Source: UBA9865 sp035647835
GTDB taxonomy: Bacteria > Bacillota > Dethiobacteria > Dethiobacterales > Dethiobacteraceae
Assembly: GCA_035647835.1 (NCBI GenBank)
Contig: DASRMS010000073.1
Location: 1 to 19,749, forward strand
Direction of reading: 5' to 3'
DNA: 19,749 nucleotides
In this document: in pieces, positions 1 through 7,169 of the stretch
Layout of the letters: every line of letters starts with the position of its first letter
Position numbering within the stretch: the stretch's first letter is position 1
Notes under the pieces: model-generated
Told to the model about the DNA's origin: nothing
Databases searched by the model: none
Seen by the model: the letters and a program-made list of their open reading frames with translations, nothing else
Program-made: the position numbers and the translations under genes

Positions 1-144
1 GAATAATGTTAAGGCAAATATTTCAATGGAGATAAGCATCCCTTTGCTTAATATAACTACTAGCAGTGAAAACTGCACACTATACACCTCCCAAGTAACA
101 AAAAACTTGCGAATGCATCACAAGGATTTTTTACCCAACGTGAA

Positions 145-176
145 AGAAAGGGCTATCAGTGGAGACAGCCCTTTCT
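145..176 (-). terminator. Putative terminator of the solute-binding protein gene
   Basis: A 10-bp perfect stem (AGAAAGGGCT paired with AGCCCTTTCT) around a 12-base loop lies 26 bases past the stop codon of the solute-binding protein gene. On the minus strand it is followed only by a broken T tract (CTTTCTTTC), so it is a plausible but not ideal intrinsic terminator. The remaining bases 1-144 show no convincing gene. Confidence 0.55.
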
Positions 177-201
177 GCTGGCTAAAATGATTAGCTTATT
201 T

Positions 202-972
202 TTATTTACCGATGGTCGTAATATTCTTACCGAACCACTTGTCAGAAATGCTCTGTAAGGTATCATCCGCAGCCATCTCTTCCAAAGTAGACTGTACCTG
301 ATCTCTTAATTCTTCATTGCCAAGTAAAAATCCTACTCCATATTCTTCAGCTGCTAAAGTTTCTTCTAGTACTTTAAACTTGGCATTTCTTTTTTCAATC
401 TGATAGTTAGCCACAATTTCATCCATAGCTACAGCATCAACTGCACCAGCTTCGAGATCCATTAAAGCACTGTTATAATCAGCAGCTGTTAATAAATCCT
501 CAAAGGTAGCTACTAAATCAGGCTTATCTGCTAAAGCTGATTCAGCACTTGAATCAACTTGTACCATCACAACTTTACCTGCTAAATCCGCAAGCGTACT
601 AATGTCAGTATCAGCTTTCACTACAAAGACCTGCTGGTTTTTCATGTAGGGATCGGTCCAGGTATAATCATCTTCTCTGCCGTTAATGGTAAAACCATTC
701 CAGACACAATCAATACTACCGGCGGCTAATTCCTTATCTTTGTTGTCCCAGGCAATGGGCTGCAACACAAGCTCTTTTTCTAAACGTTTAGCAACTTCGG
801 CAGCTAATGCTAAGTCAAAGCCGGTAAATTCTCCATCATCACCGACAAATCCCATAGGCGGGAAATTTTTGTCAAAACCAACTGTAAATGTATTCTCTGC
901 CTCATTTCCCGAACAACCTACTACGCCAATTATTAACATCATCATCATAATAAGTGCTATTGCTTTTCTCAT
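202..972 (-). CDS. Amino-acid ABC transporter substrate-binding lipoprotein (SBP_bac_3 family)
   Basis: This 256-residue protein is a periplasmic-type binding protein of the polar amino acid/cystine class (SBP_bac_3). It is expected to capture a ligand outside the membrane and deliver it to an ABC permease. The N-terminus is a lipoprotein signal: Arg-Lys, a Met/Ile/Leu-rich core, and lipobox VVGC with Cys20 as the lipidated residue. The mature part shows family hallmarks: TVGFDKNFPPMGF near the start, FTGFDLA, and the hinge segment around LADLAGKVVMVQ. Length is normal. The start is ATG with GGGGGAT about 8 bases upstream. No permease or ATPase gene is adjacent: a hairpin follows the gene and the upstream neighbour is unrelated, so it may be an orphan or work with a transporter encoded elsewhere. 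The exact ligand cannot be told. Confidence 0.9.
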   Translation of the reverse strand: MRKAIALIMMMMLIIGVVGCSGNEAENTFTVGFDKNFPPMGFVGDDGEFTGFDLALAAEVAKRLEKELVLQPIAWDNKDKELAAGSIDCVWNGFTINGREDDYTWTDPYMKNQQVFVVKADTDISTLADLAGKVVMVQVDSSAESALADKPDLVATFEDLLTAADYNSALMDLEAGAVDAVAMDEIVANYQIEKRNAKFKVLEETLAAEEYGVGFLLGNEELRDQVQSTLEEMAADDTLQSISDKWFGKNITTIGK

Positions 973-1011
973 TTATCTATCCCCCATCTTCCTTTAGCTT
1001 CTTGCTTCACT

Positions 1012-1040
1012 ATATTACCACGTTAATGTGCTAAAGTAAA
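1012..1040 (-). promoter_or_regulatory. Putative sigma-A promoter of the solute-binding protein gene
   Basis: On the minus strand, TTTACT (1035-1040) and TAATAT (1012-1017) are separated by 17 bases, about 40 bases upstream of the ATG at 972. The -35 box is poor and the -10 box is good. The spacer contains the partial dyad CACATTAACGTG, which could be a regulator site. Confidence 0.4.
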
Positions 1041-1072
1041 TAGGTAATTTTTAATTTTGCCAAGCTGTAGTT

Positions 1073-1152
1073 CTCCCCAGGATGACAGCACCTAAAGAAT
1101 AAGAAAGGTGCGCTAAATAAACAAATAAAGCGCTCCTTTCTTTTGTGGGGAG
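1073..1152 (-). terminator. Nested inverted repeat terminator downstream of the DUF4474 gene
   Basis: The inner hairpin pairs AAGAAAGG-T-GCGCT (1101-1114) with AGCGC-T-CCTTTCTT (1129-1142), leaving one mismatch and an AT-rich 14-base loop. An outer 7-bp arm pair, CTCCCCA (1073-1079) with TGGGGAG (1146-1152), encloses it. It begins 3 bases after the DUF4474 stop codon on the minus strand, and a T-rich segment follows the inner stem. It probably ends that transcript and separates it from the solute-binding protein gene. Confidence 0.65.
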
Positions 1153-1154
1153 AG

Positions 1155-2006
1155 TTAGCTATCTAAAGGTAAATTAAGATTAAACTGACCGAATAGCTGT
1201 TTATTTTTACCCATACGCATAATTTCTTCATATAGGTCTGGCGCATTTTCCTTTATAAACTCCATCCTCTCAATAACAGAGGTAATATTATTTGTGATGC
1301 TTTGGTAGAGATCACAGAGCAGTTTATTCTTCCACTGCATGATACGCTCTATCTCTGGTGTGCGGGTGATTGGTTGTGCTGTACGTGGCTTTGCCAGCGT
1401 CAGGCTTACTGAGCGCTCGGTGATTTTATACTCATCTTCCTGATAGCCTGTGCTGCGCAAACCCTCAAGAAAGGCCGCAAGCATTGCTTCGTCTTTCAGC
1501 GTAATTGAGACATCCAACGTTAAGTCAGTAGGGTCGGAGAACTCCCCCAGGATAAAGCCGGTCAGCCACCAGTGTTTATCCGCCCGGGTAAAAAGTTTTT
1601 TGCCATCTTTATAAAGAGTGCACGACATATCTAGCAGATCGGCATCGCCAACACAATTATAAAATGGGCCATTAAAAACTCCCGGAATATTAATATTCTC
1701 TGCTTCCGTATAATAGACTCCCACTTCACAGCCTGTGGTGAGGGCATATTGACCTTTCCAGAATTCGATCATCCATCTTCTTTGCTCATAGTTAAAATAA
1801 ATCGGTTCACAATCAATAATCATGCTTAAAGGCGCGAGCATTTCATCATATAACTGGCAATAGCCGTAATCACGCTGCCAAGCTTGCCGATGTGAAAAAA
1901 AGATCTTTTGCTGTTGATCATATACATAGCCGACTTTAGCGAAAGCATGATCGATGCCGGCGTTACCGGTACCCTGGTTGCTTTTCTGCCCCGGCATGGT
2001 AGTCAT
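1155..2006 (-). CDS. DUF4474 domain-containing protein, function unknown
   Basis: This 283-residue protein matches, by motif recognition, the DUF4474 family of Bacillota. Recognisable blocks are the YDEMLAPLSMIIDCEPIYF segment (about residues 53-71), WMIEFWKGQYALTTGCEVG (about 78-96), GDADLLDMSCTLY (about 120-132) and the strongly conserved HWWLTGF (about 145-151). Residues 215-283 are predicted helical and charged. There is no signal peptide and no clear transmembrane segment, so it is probably cytoplasmic. The start is ATG with AGGAGGG 7 bases upstream. It is divergent from the phospholipase C-like gene across about 100 bases, so the two could share regulation. No biochemical function is known for the family and none is assigned here. 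Confidence 0.8.
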   Translation of the reverse strand: MTTMPGQKSNQGTGNAGIDHAFAKVGYVYDQQQKIFFSHRQAWQRDYGYCQLYDEMLAPLSMIIDCEPIYFNYEQRRWMIEFWKGQYALTTGCEVGVYYTEAENINIPGVFNGPFYNCVGDADLLDMSCTLYKDGKKLFTRADKHWWLTGFILGEFSDPTDLTLDVSITLKDEAMLAAFLEGLRSTGYQEDEYKITERSVSLTLAKPRTAQPITRTPEIERIMQWKNKLLCDLYQSITNNITSVIERMEFIKENAPDLYEEIMRMGKNKQLFGQFNLNLPLDS

Positions 2007-2108
2007 GGTATTTCCCTCCTGTCAATATCCTTTTATCTAAGATATTGGCAAGAGCTTAAATTTGCTACAGTCATATATCATTTAAAAAACAACTGAATAA
2101 ACTAAACT

Positions 2109-2852
2109 ATGAAACTAAAACATTTTTTAAAATCATTATTTCAGATTATTAGTCATATGGAACTTGCTGAAGCTACCGCATTGATACTCGCAAACGACGG
2201 CAAGCAGGAGATTGCTTTATTTTTTAATGAAGTTGATGGAGAAAGCGGTAAAAAGTTTATCGAGTTCTTAGTAGATGGAACACAGGATGCAGATCAGCCC
2301 TTGTCCGGTGGTTATATTTTAACCTTGTGCCATTTCCATCATCCTTGGACACATCGTGGGTATCTGGTGGGCAAGAGTTCTGCTGATGAAATTACAGCGA
2401 TCTTCACAACAGCCACTACTTTATGGCAGGAAGAAAAAACTGCTGAAGCAATTTACCAATTGGGGCGGGCCTTGCACTTGCTCCAGGACATTTTCATTCC
2501 TCATCACAGCGGCATTACAGGGGTAAAAGGACATGGTGAATTAGAAAAATGGCTTACTGAAAATTGGCTAGCTTATCAGACAACAAGTGGTGGCTACTAT
2601 CAGTGGGAGGAGGATTTTTATCACCAAAATGGCCATCAGCACCATGTCTCCAGCACTAATCCCTATGACTGGATTGATTACGGCAGTCATCTCTCCATAG
2701 AGTGGTATGAGCAATATTTTGCCGTAGGCACTTATGATGAAAACACTTTCCGTACCGTAGCCCCGCGCATCGTCTCAAATGCTCTACGCTTTTCTGCAGG
2801 GTTTATTAATTTCTTCTTTGAGCAGGCAGTTATAGCTGCGCGTGAGCAATAG
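2109..2852 (+). CDS. Zinc-dependent phospholipase C-like protein, no signal peptide
   Basis: This 247-residue protein resembles the bacterial zinc phospholipase C/alpha-toxin fold. The metal-ligand pattern is largely visible: His16 (SHMELAEATALI, like the THAMIV helix of alpha-toxin), Asp60 (DGTQDADQP), His in HFHHPW (75-78), the helix LGRALHLLQDIFIPHHSG with His123, Asp127 and His132/133, and His142-x3-Glu146 (GHGELEKW). Known secreted members have a signal peptide and use the mature N-terminal Trp as a zinc ligand. Here the N-terminus (MKLKHFLKSL) has neither, and an in-frame TAA at 2103-2105 prevents a longer start. The Shine-Dalgarno sequence is also poor. It may therefore be cytoplasmic, altered in metal binding, or no longer a true phospholipase. 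It is convergent with the MoaD-like gene. Confidence 0.75.
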   Translation: MKLKHFLKSLFQIISHMELAEATALILANDGKQEIALFFNEVDGESGKKFIEFLVDGTQDADQPLSGGYILTLCHFHHPWTHRGYLVGKSSADEITAIFTTATTLWQEEKTAEAIYQLGRALHLLQDIFIPHHSGITGVKGHGELEKWLTENWLAYQTTSGGYYQWEEDFYHQNGHQHHVSSTNPYDWIDYGSHLSIEWYEQYFAVGTYDENTFRTVAPRIVSNALRFSAGFINFFFEQAVIAAREQ

Positions 2853-2862
2853 TTATTTTGCT

Positions 2863-3111
2863 TTAACCACCTGCTAAACGCAGCATCACCAACACTTCAT
2901 CACCCTCCAATAAAATAGTGTCCCGGGTTGCCTTTTCTTTATTCACGAGGAAAGTTGCAGCCCGGAGTGCGTCTATAGTGGATTGATCCTGATGCTTACT
3001 GAGCTGCTCGAGTAACTGTCCAATGGTTGTAGACTCAGCAATAATTAGCGAGGCGGGAATAGGTTTTAGTACCTCCGCAGCTAAACCAAAGTATTTAACT
3101 TTAATCTTCAC
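2863..3111 (-). CDS. MoaD/ThiS-family sulfur-carrier-like protein
   Basis: This 82-residue beta-grasp ubiquitin-like protein ends in Gly-Gly (MLRLAGG), the C-terminus that MoaD/ThiS proteins use for adenylation and thiocarboxylate formation. It starts KIKVKYFGLAAEV, typical of the MoaD side of the family. The start is GTG with GAGGTG 8 bases upstream. It lies just downstream of the AOR gene in the same direction, with a hairpin between them. MoaD-like genes are commonly found next to tungsten aldehyde oxidoreductases, so a role in supplying sulfur for pterin cofactor assembly for AOR (or for the formate dehydrogenase further right) is likely. Generic molybdopterin synthase small subunit is the alternative. 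No moaE or moeB-like gene is in the window. Confidence 0.85.
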   Translation of the reverse strand: MKIKVKYFGLAAEVLKPIPASLIIAESTTIGQLLEQLSKHQDQSTIDALRAATFLVNKEKATRDTILLEGDEVLVMLRLAGG

Positions 3112-3145
3112 TTTCTTTTCACCTCTTTTGTAATTACCAGTTAAG

Positions 3146-3181
3146 AAAAGCTGCCAGCGCTAAATACGACTGGCAGCTTTT
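3146..3181 (-). terminator. Strong hairpin between AOR and the MoaD-like gene
   Basis: A 12-bp perfect stem (AAAAGCTGCCAG with CTGGCAGCTTTT) has a 12-base loop. On the minus strand it lies 5 bases past the AOR stop and is followed by CTTTTCTTAA. On the plus strand a TTTTTT run follows, so it could end transcription from both sides. The MoaD-like gene starts only about 35 bases further on, so it needs read-through or its own promoter. Confidence 0.75.
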
Positions 3182-3186
3182 TTCCT

Positions 3187-5046
3187 TTATTCGTCGTAGA
3201 GGTCTTTAATCACTTCGTCTAAACTTCCTAGTTCACGTAAAGAATCAAGTGAGGGTTTGCCAGTTTCAAAGTCCCAGTTAACCTGAGCAAAGAAGTTCTT
3301 GCCCAACTTTTCATGGTCGATATCGACATCGGCTACAGGACCTGATCTTTGTGGTGGTTTACCGACACAACGAGCAGGAATAACAAAGTCTTTAGGCGTT
3401 AAACCTTCCCTTAAATTAAAGGCGTGGCGCAGGTTCAAAATACGCAGGCCAGTTTTAAGACTATCTTCGGCTGTAAATGGCCTGCCGGTAACAGCTTCGA
3501 GATATCTTATTTCGGCATTTTGCAGACCACCCTGTGCCATGAAGGTGCAGAAGCCCACGCAGTTTTGCACTTCCTGGTTTGCTGTCAGCATCACGTCTAG
3601 CTTTCCGGTATCATCATAATCATATTTATCCCCTATCGGAGCACCGAACATTTGAGGAAACCCTAAACCACCTTTGACGTGACGGGCCGGAGTGGGATCA
3701 TATTGGTAGGTTCGGGCAAATCCTGGAGCTAGTCTGGGGTCATGCATTGGCAGTTCAATGCCTAACACTGTTTGCAGGAATTCGGCTCCTTTACCCCAGG
3801 TTTTGGCGGCAGAAGCTGAACCATGCGCTAAAACTGCACCGCAGCCGTCTTGATCTGCAATTTTCTGTGTTAGTGCGACAATGGCTTCGCCGTTACCCCA
3901 GGTTAAATCAATGTCATCCAATTCTTCTCTGCTTAAAACACCATTATTATAGCATTCCATTGCCCAGGTTACTGTACCACCAGTTGAGATGGTGTCCAGT
4001 CCATAGCGGTTACAAATCTCGTTGCATTTTAAAACAGCATCAGCTTCTGAATTCAGCATGTTACTACCAAAAGCAGCTGCAGTTTCGTATTCGGGACGTT
4101 CTGTTTGTGCTAAGGGCCAACGTCCAGTTTTAACTACATATTCAGCACCGCAACCCAAGGGACAGTTAGCACAATTGTATTTTCTTACTTTATGTTGATC
4201 AAGCGCAGCAGCACCAAGTTTTTCGGCAGCGTCTTCACCAAAATCAACGACACCAATGCCGCCCCAGTTTTTAACGGGAGAATCACCATTTAAGGCCGAA
4301 GCGGGTGTGCCTGCACCGGTACCCATCTCACCAAAGGCTCGCGACCCAGGATTATTTTTTAGATTAATCACCATTTCCTTATTCATCGCTAATATTTTTT
4401 CTTCCTCAACCATGGCGATAACTCCAGTACCGCGCACAGCAATGGCTTTAAGTTTCTTAGAACCCATCACGGCACCACCACCACCACGCCCAGGGGCACG
4501 ATGACCATCATTAATGGGGCAAGCAAGTAAAGATACCTTTTCGCCCGCAGGGCCAATGGCTACTACTCGTAACTTTGGCTCACCTGTTTCTTCGATTAAT
4601 GCTGCCCAGGTCTCCTTCGTGTCTTTTCCCCACAGATGAGCGGCATCCCTAATTTCTACTTTGCCGTCATTGATATAGAGGTAAACAGGATTTTCCGAGA
4701 GGCCAGAAAGAAAGACGGCATCGAAGCCGGCTTTCTTTAATTCGGGACCGAAGTAGCCGCCAGAATTGGCATCGTTCCAGCCACCCGTTACCGGCGACTT
4801 ATGCACTAAAGTGTAACGCCCGCCAAAAAATGCTTTTGTCGCCGTCACTGGACCGGTTACAAAACCTAAAATATTCTCAGGACCCAAAGCATCTGCACCA
4901 GGTGGCATCAAGTTATAAAGAATTTTAGCACCAATACCATAACCACCTATATAATCCTTTGCCAAATCTTCTAGGAGTTCCTTTTCTTCCCAAGTACCCT
5001 TAGCCAGATCCACAAATAACATTTTGCCTGCGTAGCCAGGTAACAT
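3187..5046 (-). CDS. aor: Aldehyde:ferredoxin oxidoreductase (tungsten enzyme, AOR family)
   Basis: This protein of about 619 residues has the full length of AOR-family tungsten enzymes, which interconvert aldehydes and carboxylic acids with ferredoxin. The N-terminal domain shows GYAGKMLFVDL, FFGGRYTLVHKSPVTGGWNDANSGG and APGRGGGGAVMGSKKLKAIAV, the pterin-binding region. The [4Fe-4S] ligands are Cys292-x2-Cys295-x3-Cys299 (CANCPLGC) and Cys500 in NCVGFC, matching the classical C-x2-C-x3-C plus distal Cys pattern. GLDTISTGG and the ERPEYET motif are also present. The first candidate start is GTG at 5049, but ATG at 5046 is preferred because it is an ATG and still has GGAGG 9 bases upstream. 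It is cytoplasmic with no signal peptide. A promoter with a palindrome and a leader of about 180 bases precede it. Electrons probably exchange with the ferredoxin pool, and through it with formate/NAD metabolism. Confidence 0.93.
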   Translation of the reverse strand: MLPGYAGKMLFVDLAKGTWEEKELLEDLAKDYIGGYGIGAKILYNLMPPGADALGPENILGFVTGPVTATKAFFGGRYTLVHKSPVTGGWNDANSGGYFGPELKKAGFDAVFLSGLSENPVYLYINDGKVEIRDAAHLWGKDTKETWAALIEETGEPKLRVVAIGPAGEKVSLLACPINDGHRAPGRGGGGAVMGSKKLKAIAVRGTGVIAMVEEEKILAMNKEMVINLKNNPGSRAFGEMGTGAGTPASALNGDSPVKNWGGIGVVDFGEDAAEKLGAAALDQHKVRKYNCANCPLGCGAEYVVKTGRWPLAQTERPEYETAAAFGSNMLNSEADAVLKCNEICNRYGLDTISTGGTVTWAMECYNNGVLSREELDDIDLTWGNGEAIVALTQKIADQDGCGAVLAHGSASAAKTWGKGAEFLQTVLGIELPMHDPRLAPGFARTYQYDPTPARHVKGGLGFPQMFGAPIGDKYDYDDTGKLDVMLTANQEVQNCVGFCTFMAQGGLQNAEIRYLEAVTGRPFTAEDSLKTGLRILNLRHAFNLREGLTPKDFVIPARCVGKPPQRSGPVADVDIDHEKLGKNFFAQVNWDFETGKPSLDSLRELGSLDEVIKDLYDE

Positions 5047-5233
5047 CACTCTTCTCCTCCTTCATTTTGCTAAACCTAGATCATGCATCTTCCATTATTT
5101 ACTGATATAATACAAGCGTTACTAACTATCTTCGAGCTTCCTCACCTTGAGTTTGGCTGCTGTTTGAAAAATGTGAAAAGCATATTTATTGCATTAGTTC
5201 GACGCCAGGCGGCCACATCCTTGTAGTTAAGCA

Positions 5234-5264
5234 ATTATACCTGCCTAATTAACAATTTGTTAAT
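5234..5264 (-). promoter_or_regulatory. AOR promoter with a 17-bp palindromic operator over the -35 box
   Basis: On the minus strand TTAACA (5258-5263) and TATAAT (5234-5239) are 18 bases apart. A perfect palindrome, ATTAACAATTTGTTAAT (5248-5264), covers the -35 box, a position typical for a repressor or redox regulator. The predicted transcript starts near 5227, giving an untranslated leader of about 180 bases before AOR. I could not match that leader to a known riboswitch by eye. The rest of 5050-5340 shows nothing else that I recognise. Confidence 0.55.
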
Positions 5265-5351
5265 ATCAAGTCACACACTGGCTATTTGCTGGCTGCCAGG
5301 AGCATGGGCATAGTCAGCAGCCTGCCGACAATTTTAGCCTTGTAAAGGAAG

Positions 5352-5391
5352 AAAAAAGCCTGCACGCTCATCTTCAGAGTGCAAGCTTTTT
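5352..5391 (-). terminator. Intrinsic terminator of the CNNM/CorC-type gene
   Basis: The stem pairs AAAAAGC-c-TGCAC with GTGCA-a-GCTTTTT, with one mismatch and a 13-base loop. On the minus strand it is followed by TTTTTTCTTCC. It lies 24 bases after the stop codon of the 5415-6764 gene. Confidence 0.75.
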
Positions 5392-5414
5392 AGTTGATGT
5401 GCAGTATACGAGTC

Positions 5415-6764
5415 TTAATTAGCAACTTCGATGCTAGCTGTGGTGTCTGGTTGCTCTAAACAGACCAGAGCACTAACTAAACGATGCTCTTTAATTTCTG
5501 TTACTTTGATAATCAAACCATACTCTTCTAACTCTGGTGTACTACCATCATCAGGAATGGTGCCTAATAAACCGAAAACTAAGCCGCCAAAAGTCTCATA
5601 ATCATCGTCCGGCAGCTTAACACCTAACTGTTTAGAAAGCATTTCTAAAGGTACAGAACCTTGTATTTTCCAGGTCTGGGAATCAATTCTTTCAATGAGG
5701 GGTGGCTCTTGTGGAAGTGAACTATCGTCATCTAGATTCCCCACCAGCTCTTCTAATAAATCGTTCATGGTGATAATGCCACTCATGCCGCCATAATCGT
5801 CCAGTACAATAGCAAAATGGTTACGGCTTTTTTTCATATTACGAAACAAAACATCGGTGCGAACTGTTTCGGGCACAAAATAAGCAGGTTTAACAGCAAG
5901 CTGCATAATCTTATCGCGCGTTTTGCCTTTAATGCGAAAATAATCTTTTGCATTTAAAACACCTACAATATTATCGATACTTTCATCACAGAGCGGATAA
6001 ATAGAGTGCCTGCTCTCGCTAATCGTTTCGTCCCATTGTTCAGTGTTTTCATCTAACCAAAGAAGAGAAACTTCAGTACGATGTGTCATAACTTCGCCAG
6101 CTGATTTATCGTCAAACTCAAAAATGTTTTGTATCATTTCTTTTTCACTATAATTAATAGCACCTTTTTCACTGCCCGCGTCGACCATCATGCGAATTTC
6201 TTCTTCCGTAATTACGTCATCGATGGCCAGGGGATCAATACCTAATAATCTTAAAAGAAAATTGGTGCTAACGGTTAATAGCCAGACGACGGGAGCAAAA
6301 ATCTGGGCTGTAAAATAGAGAAAGCCAGACATGCCCAGAGCAATCTGTTCTGACTTACGCATCGCGATTCGTTTCGGGACTAATTCTCCTAAAACAAGCG
6401 TGAAATAAGATAAAAACAGGGTGATTAGAATTACCGCAATTGTGTCTAGCGTAGCAATAGGAATGTTCACGCCGACGTTGACGAGGATAGCAACTAGTTT
6501 ATCGGAGAAATTATCAGCAGCAAAAGCGCTGCCTAGAAAACCAGCAAAAGTGATACCAACTTGAATAGTAGAAAGAAAACGAGCAGGCTGATCTGTTAAT
6601 TGCACCAGGCGAACTGCTCTTTTATCACCTACGGCTGCCAATTTAGCCATTTTATTATCATTCATGGAGATAACAGCAATTTCTGTAAGCGCAAAGAGTG
6701 CATTAAATAGTATTAAGATTCCCTGTAAAATAAGGGGCCAGAATATAGAGTCTCCATCGGGCAA
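5415..6764 (-). CDS. CNNM/CorC (HlyC) family membrane protein, probable divalent-cation transporter
   Basis: This 449-residue protein has the standard layout of CNNM/CorC proteins, which are linked to Mg2+ or other divalent-cation efflux. The N-terminal CNNM (DUF21) domain spans about residues 5-185 with several membrane helices, the FALTEIAVISMN motif, and the conserved GELVPK loop (126-131). A CBS-domain pair follows (about 225-345, starting GEVMTHRT and including NHFAIVLDDYGGMSGIITMNDLLEELVG), which in the family senses nucleotides. A C-terminal CorC_HlyC domain spans about 360-440. The start codon is TTG at 6764, with AGGAGG 8 bases upstream; the nearby ATG is out of frame. It was historically annotated as hemolysin, but the transporter role is better supported for the family. 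It probably shares a transcript with the small ORF at 6848-6997. Confidence 0.92.
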   Translation of the reverse strand: MPDGDSIFWPLILQGILILFNALFALTEIAVISMNDNKMAKLAAVGDKRAVRLVQLTDQPARFLSTIQVGITFAGFLGSAFAADNFSDKLVAILVNVGVNIPIATLDTIAVILITLFLSYFTLVLGELVPKRIAMRKSEQIALGMSGFLYFTAQIFAPVVWLLTVSTNFLLRLLGIDPLAIDDVITEEEIRMMVDAGSEKGAINYSEKEMIQNIFEFDDKSAGEVMTHRTEVSLLWLDENTEQWDETISESRHSIYPLCDESIDNIVGVLNAKDYFRIKGKTRDKIMQLAVKPAYFVPETVRTDVLFRNMKKSRNHFAIVLDDYGGMSGIITMNDLLEELVGNLDDDSSLPQEPPLIERIDSQTWKIQGSVPLEMLSKQLGVKLPDDDYETFGGLVFGLLGTIPDDGSTPELEEYGLIIKVTEIKEHRLVSALVCLEQPDTTASIEVAN

Positions 6765-6847
6765 AGGAATAACCTCCTGAGATTATATTTCTATAGATAC
6801 GTTACTCGATATATCACTAATGTATACAAGAAACACACCCACTAGAA

Positions 6848-6997
6848 TTACTCCTTCTTTCTGCATAAAGAAATAGTTATAAATAACGACACGAAGCCAA
6901 GAACAGATAATTTAATCTGTCTATGCAGCCGTGCCGTCTTTTGCTGTTTCTGCTGATCTATATTTATACATCGCTCAGGTATAGGAGAATCATCCAA
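6848..6997 (-). CDS. Candidate 49-residue single-helix membrane peptide
   Basis: Reading the minus strand from TTG at 6997 to TAA at 6848 gives 49 residues. The N-terminal half is hydrophilic (MDDSPIPER..., Gln/Lys-rich). The C-terminal half is one hydrophobic segment, IKLSVLGFVSLFITISLC (residues 28-45), closed by RKKE: a classic single-helix layout with positive flanks. AAAAGGAG lies about 12 bases upstream of the TTG, which is longer than usual. A good sigma-A promoter (7030-7058) would start transcription only about 10 bases before that Shine-Dalgarno sequence, while the next gene starts 260 bases further on. This placement is the main support for translation. There is no recognisable family. 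It precedes the CNNM/CorC gene by 83 bases and could be co-expressed. The alternative is a chance ORF inside a long leader. Confidence 0.4.
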   Translation of the reverse strand: MDDSPIPERCINIDQQKQQKTARLHRQIKLSVLGFVSLFITISLCRKKE

Positions 6998-7029
6998 TTT
7001 TGTCTAACACTCCTTTTCGAATATAGTAA

Positions 7030-7058
7030 ATAATACCACAATTTTGCACTTTCGTCAA
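7030..7058 (-). promoter_or_regulatory. Sigma-A promoter for the small ORF and CNNM/CorC gene
   Basis: On the minus strand TTGACG (7053-7058) and TATTAT (7030-7035) are separated by exactly 17 bases, an almost consensus housekeeping promoter. The predicted start of transcription is near 7022. The Shine-Dalgarno sequence AAAAGGAG follows immediately at 7010-7017. Confidence 0.7.
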
Positions 7059-7125
7059 TACATCGTAAACTAGTCGGGTCATAAAAGCCAGTATCTCCAG
7101 GTTTCCGTTGCCGCTTATCATGCCC

Positions 7126-7158
7126 AAAAGACCTGTCTGCCAGGTGGCAGACAGGTCT
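7126..7158 (-). terminator. Terminator of the menG-ylbF unit
   Basis: A 14-bp perfect stem (AGACCTGTCTGCCA with TGGCAGACAGGTCT) around a 2-base GG centre is followed on the minus strand by TTTT. It starts 11 bases after the ylbF-like stop codon. The central pairs must open to make a real loop. Confidence 0.8.
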
Positions 7159-7169
7159 GGAGTGCTATA

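Noticed and set aside
2..190. Open frame on the plus strand running in from the left edge (62 codons)
   Set aside because: The translation has no recognisable motif, ends within a terminator region of the opposite-strand gene, and short open stretches are expected by chance.
3299..4504. Several plus-strand ORFs of 82-128 codons across the AOR gene
   Set aside because: All lie antisense to well-conserved AOR coding sequence, with no ribosome-binding sites or family motifs.
5248..5264. The AOR palindrome as a Rex or FNR site
   Set aside because: The half-sites are in the opposite order to the Rex pattern (TTGTTAA...TTAACAA) and lack the TTGAT/ATCAA core of FNR; the regulator is left open.
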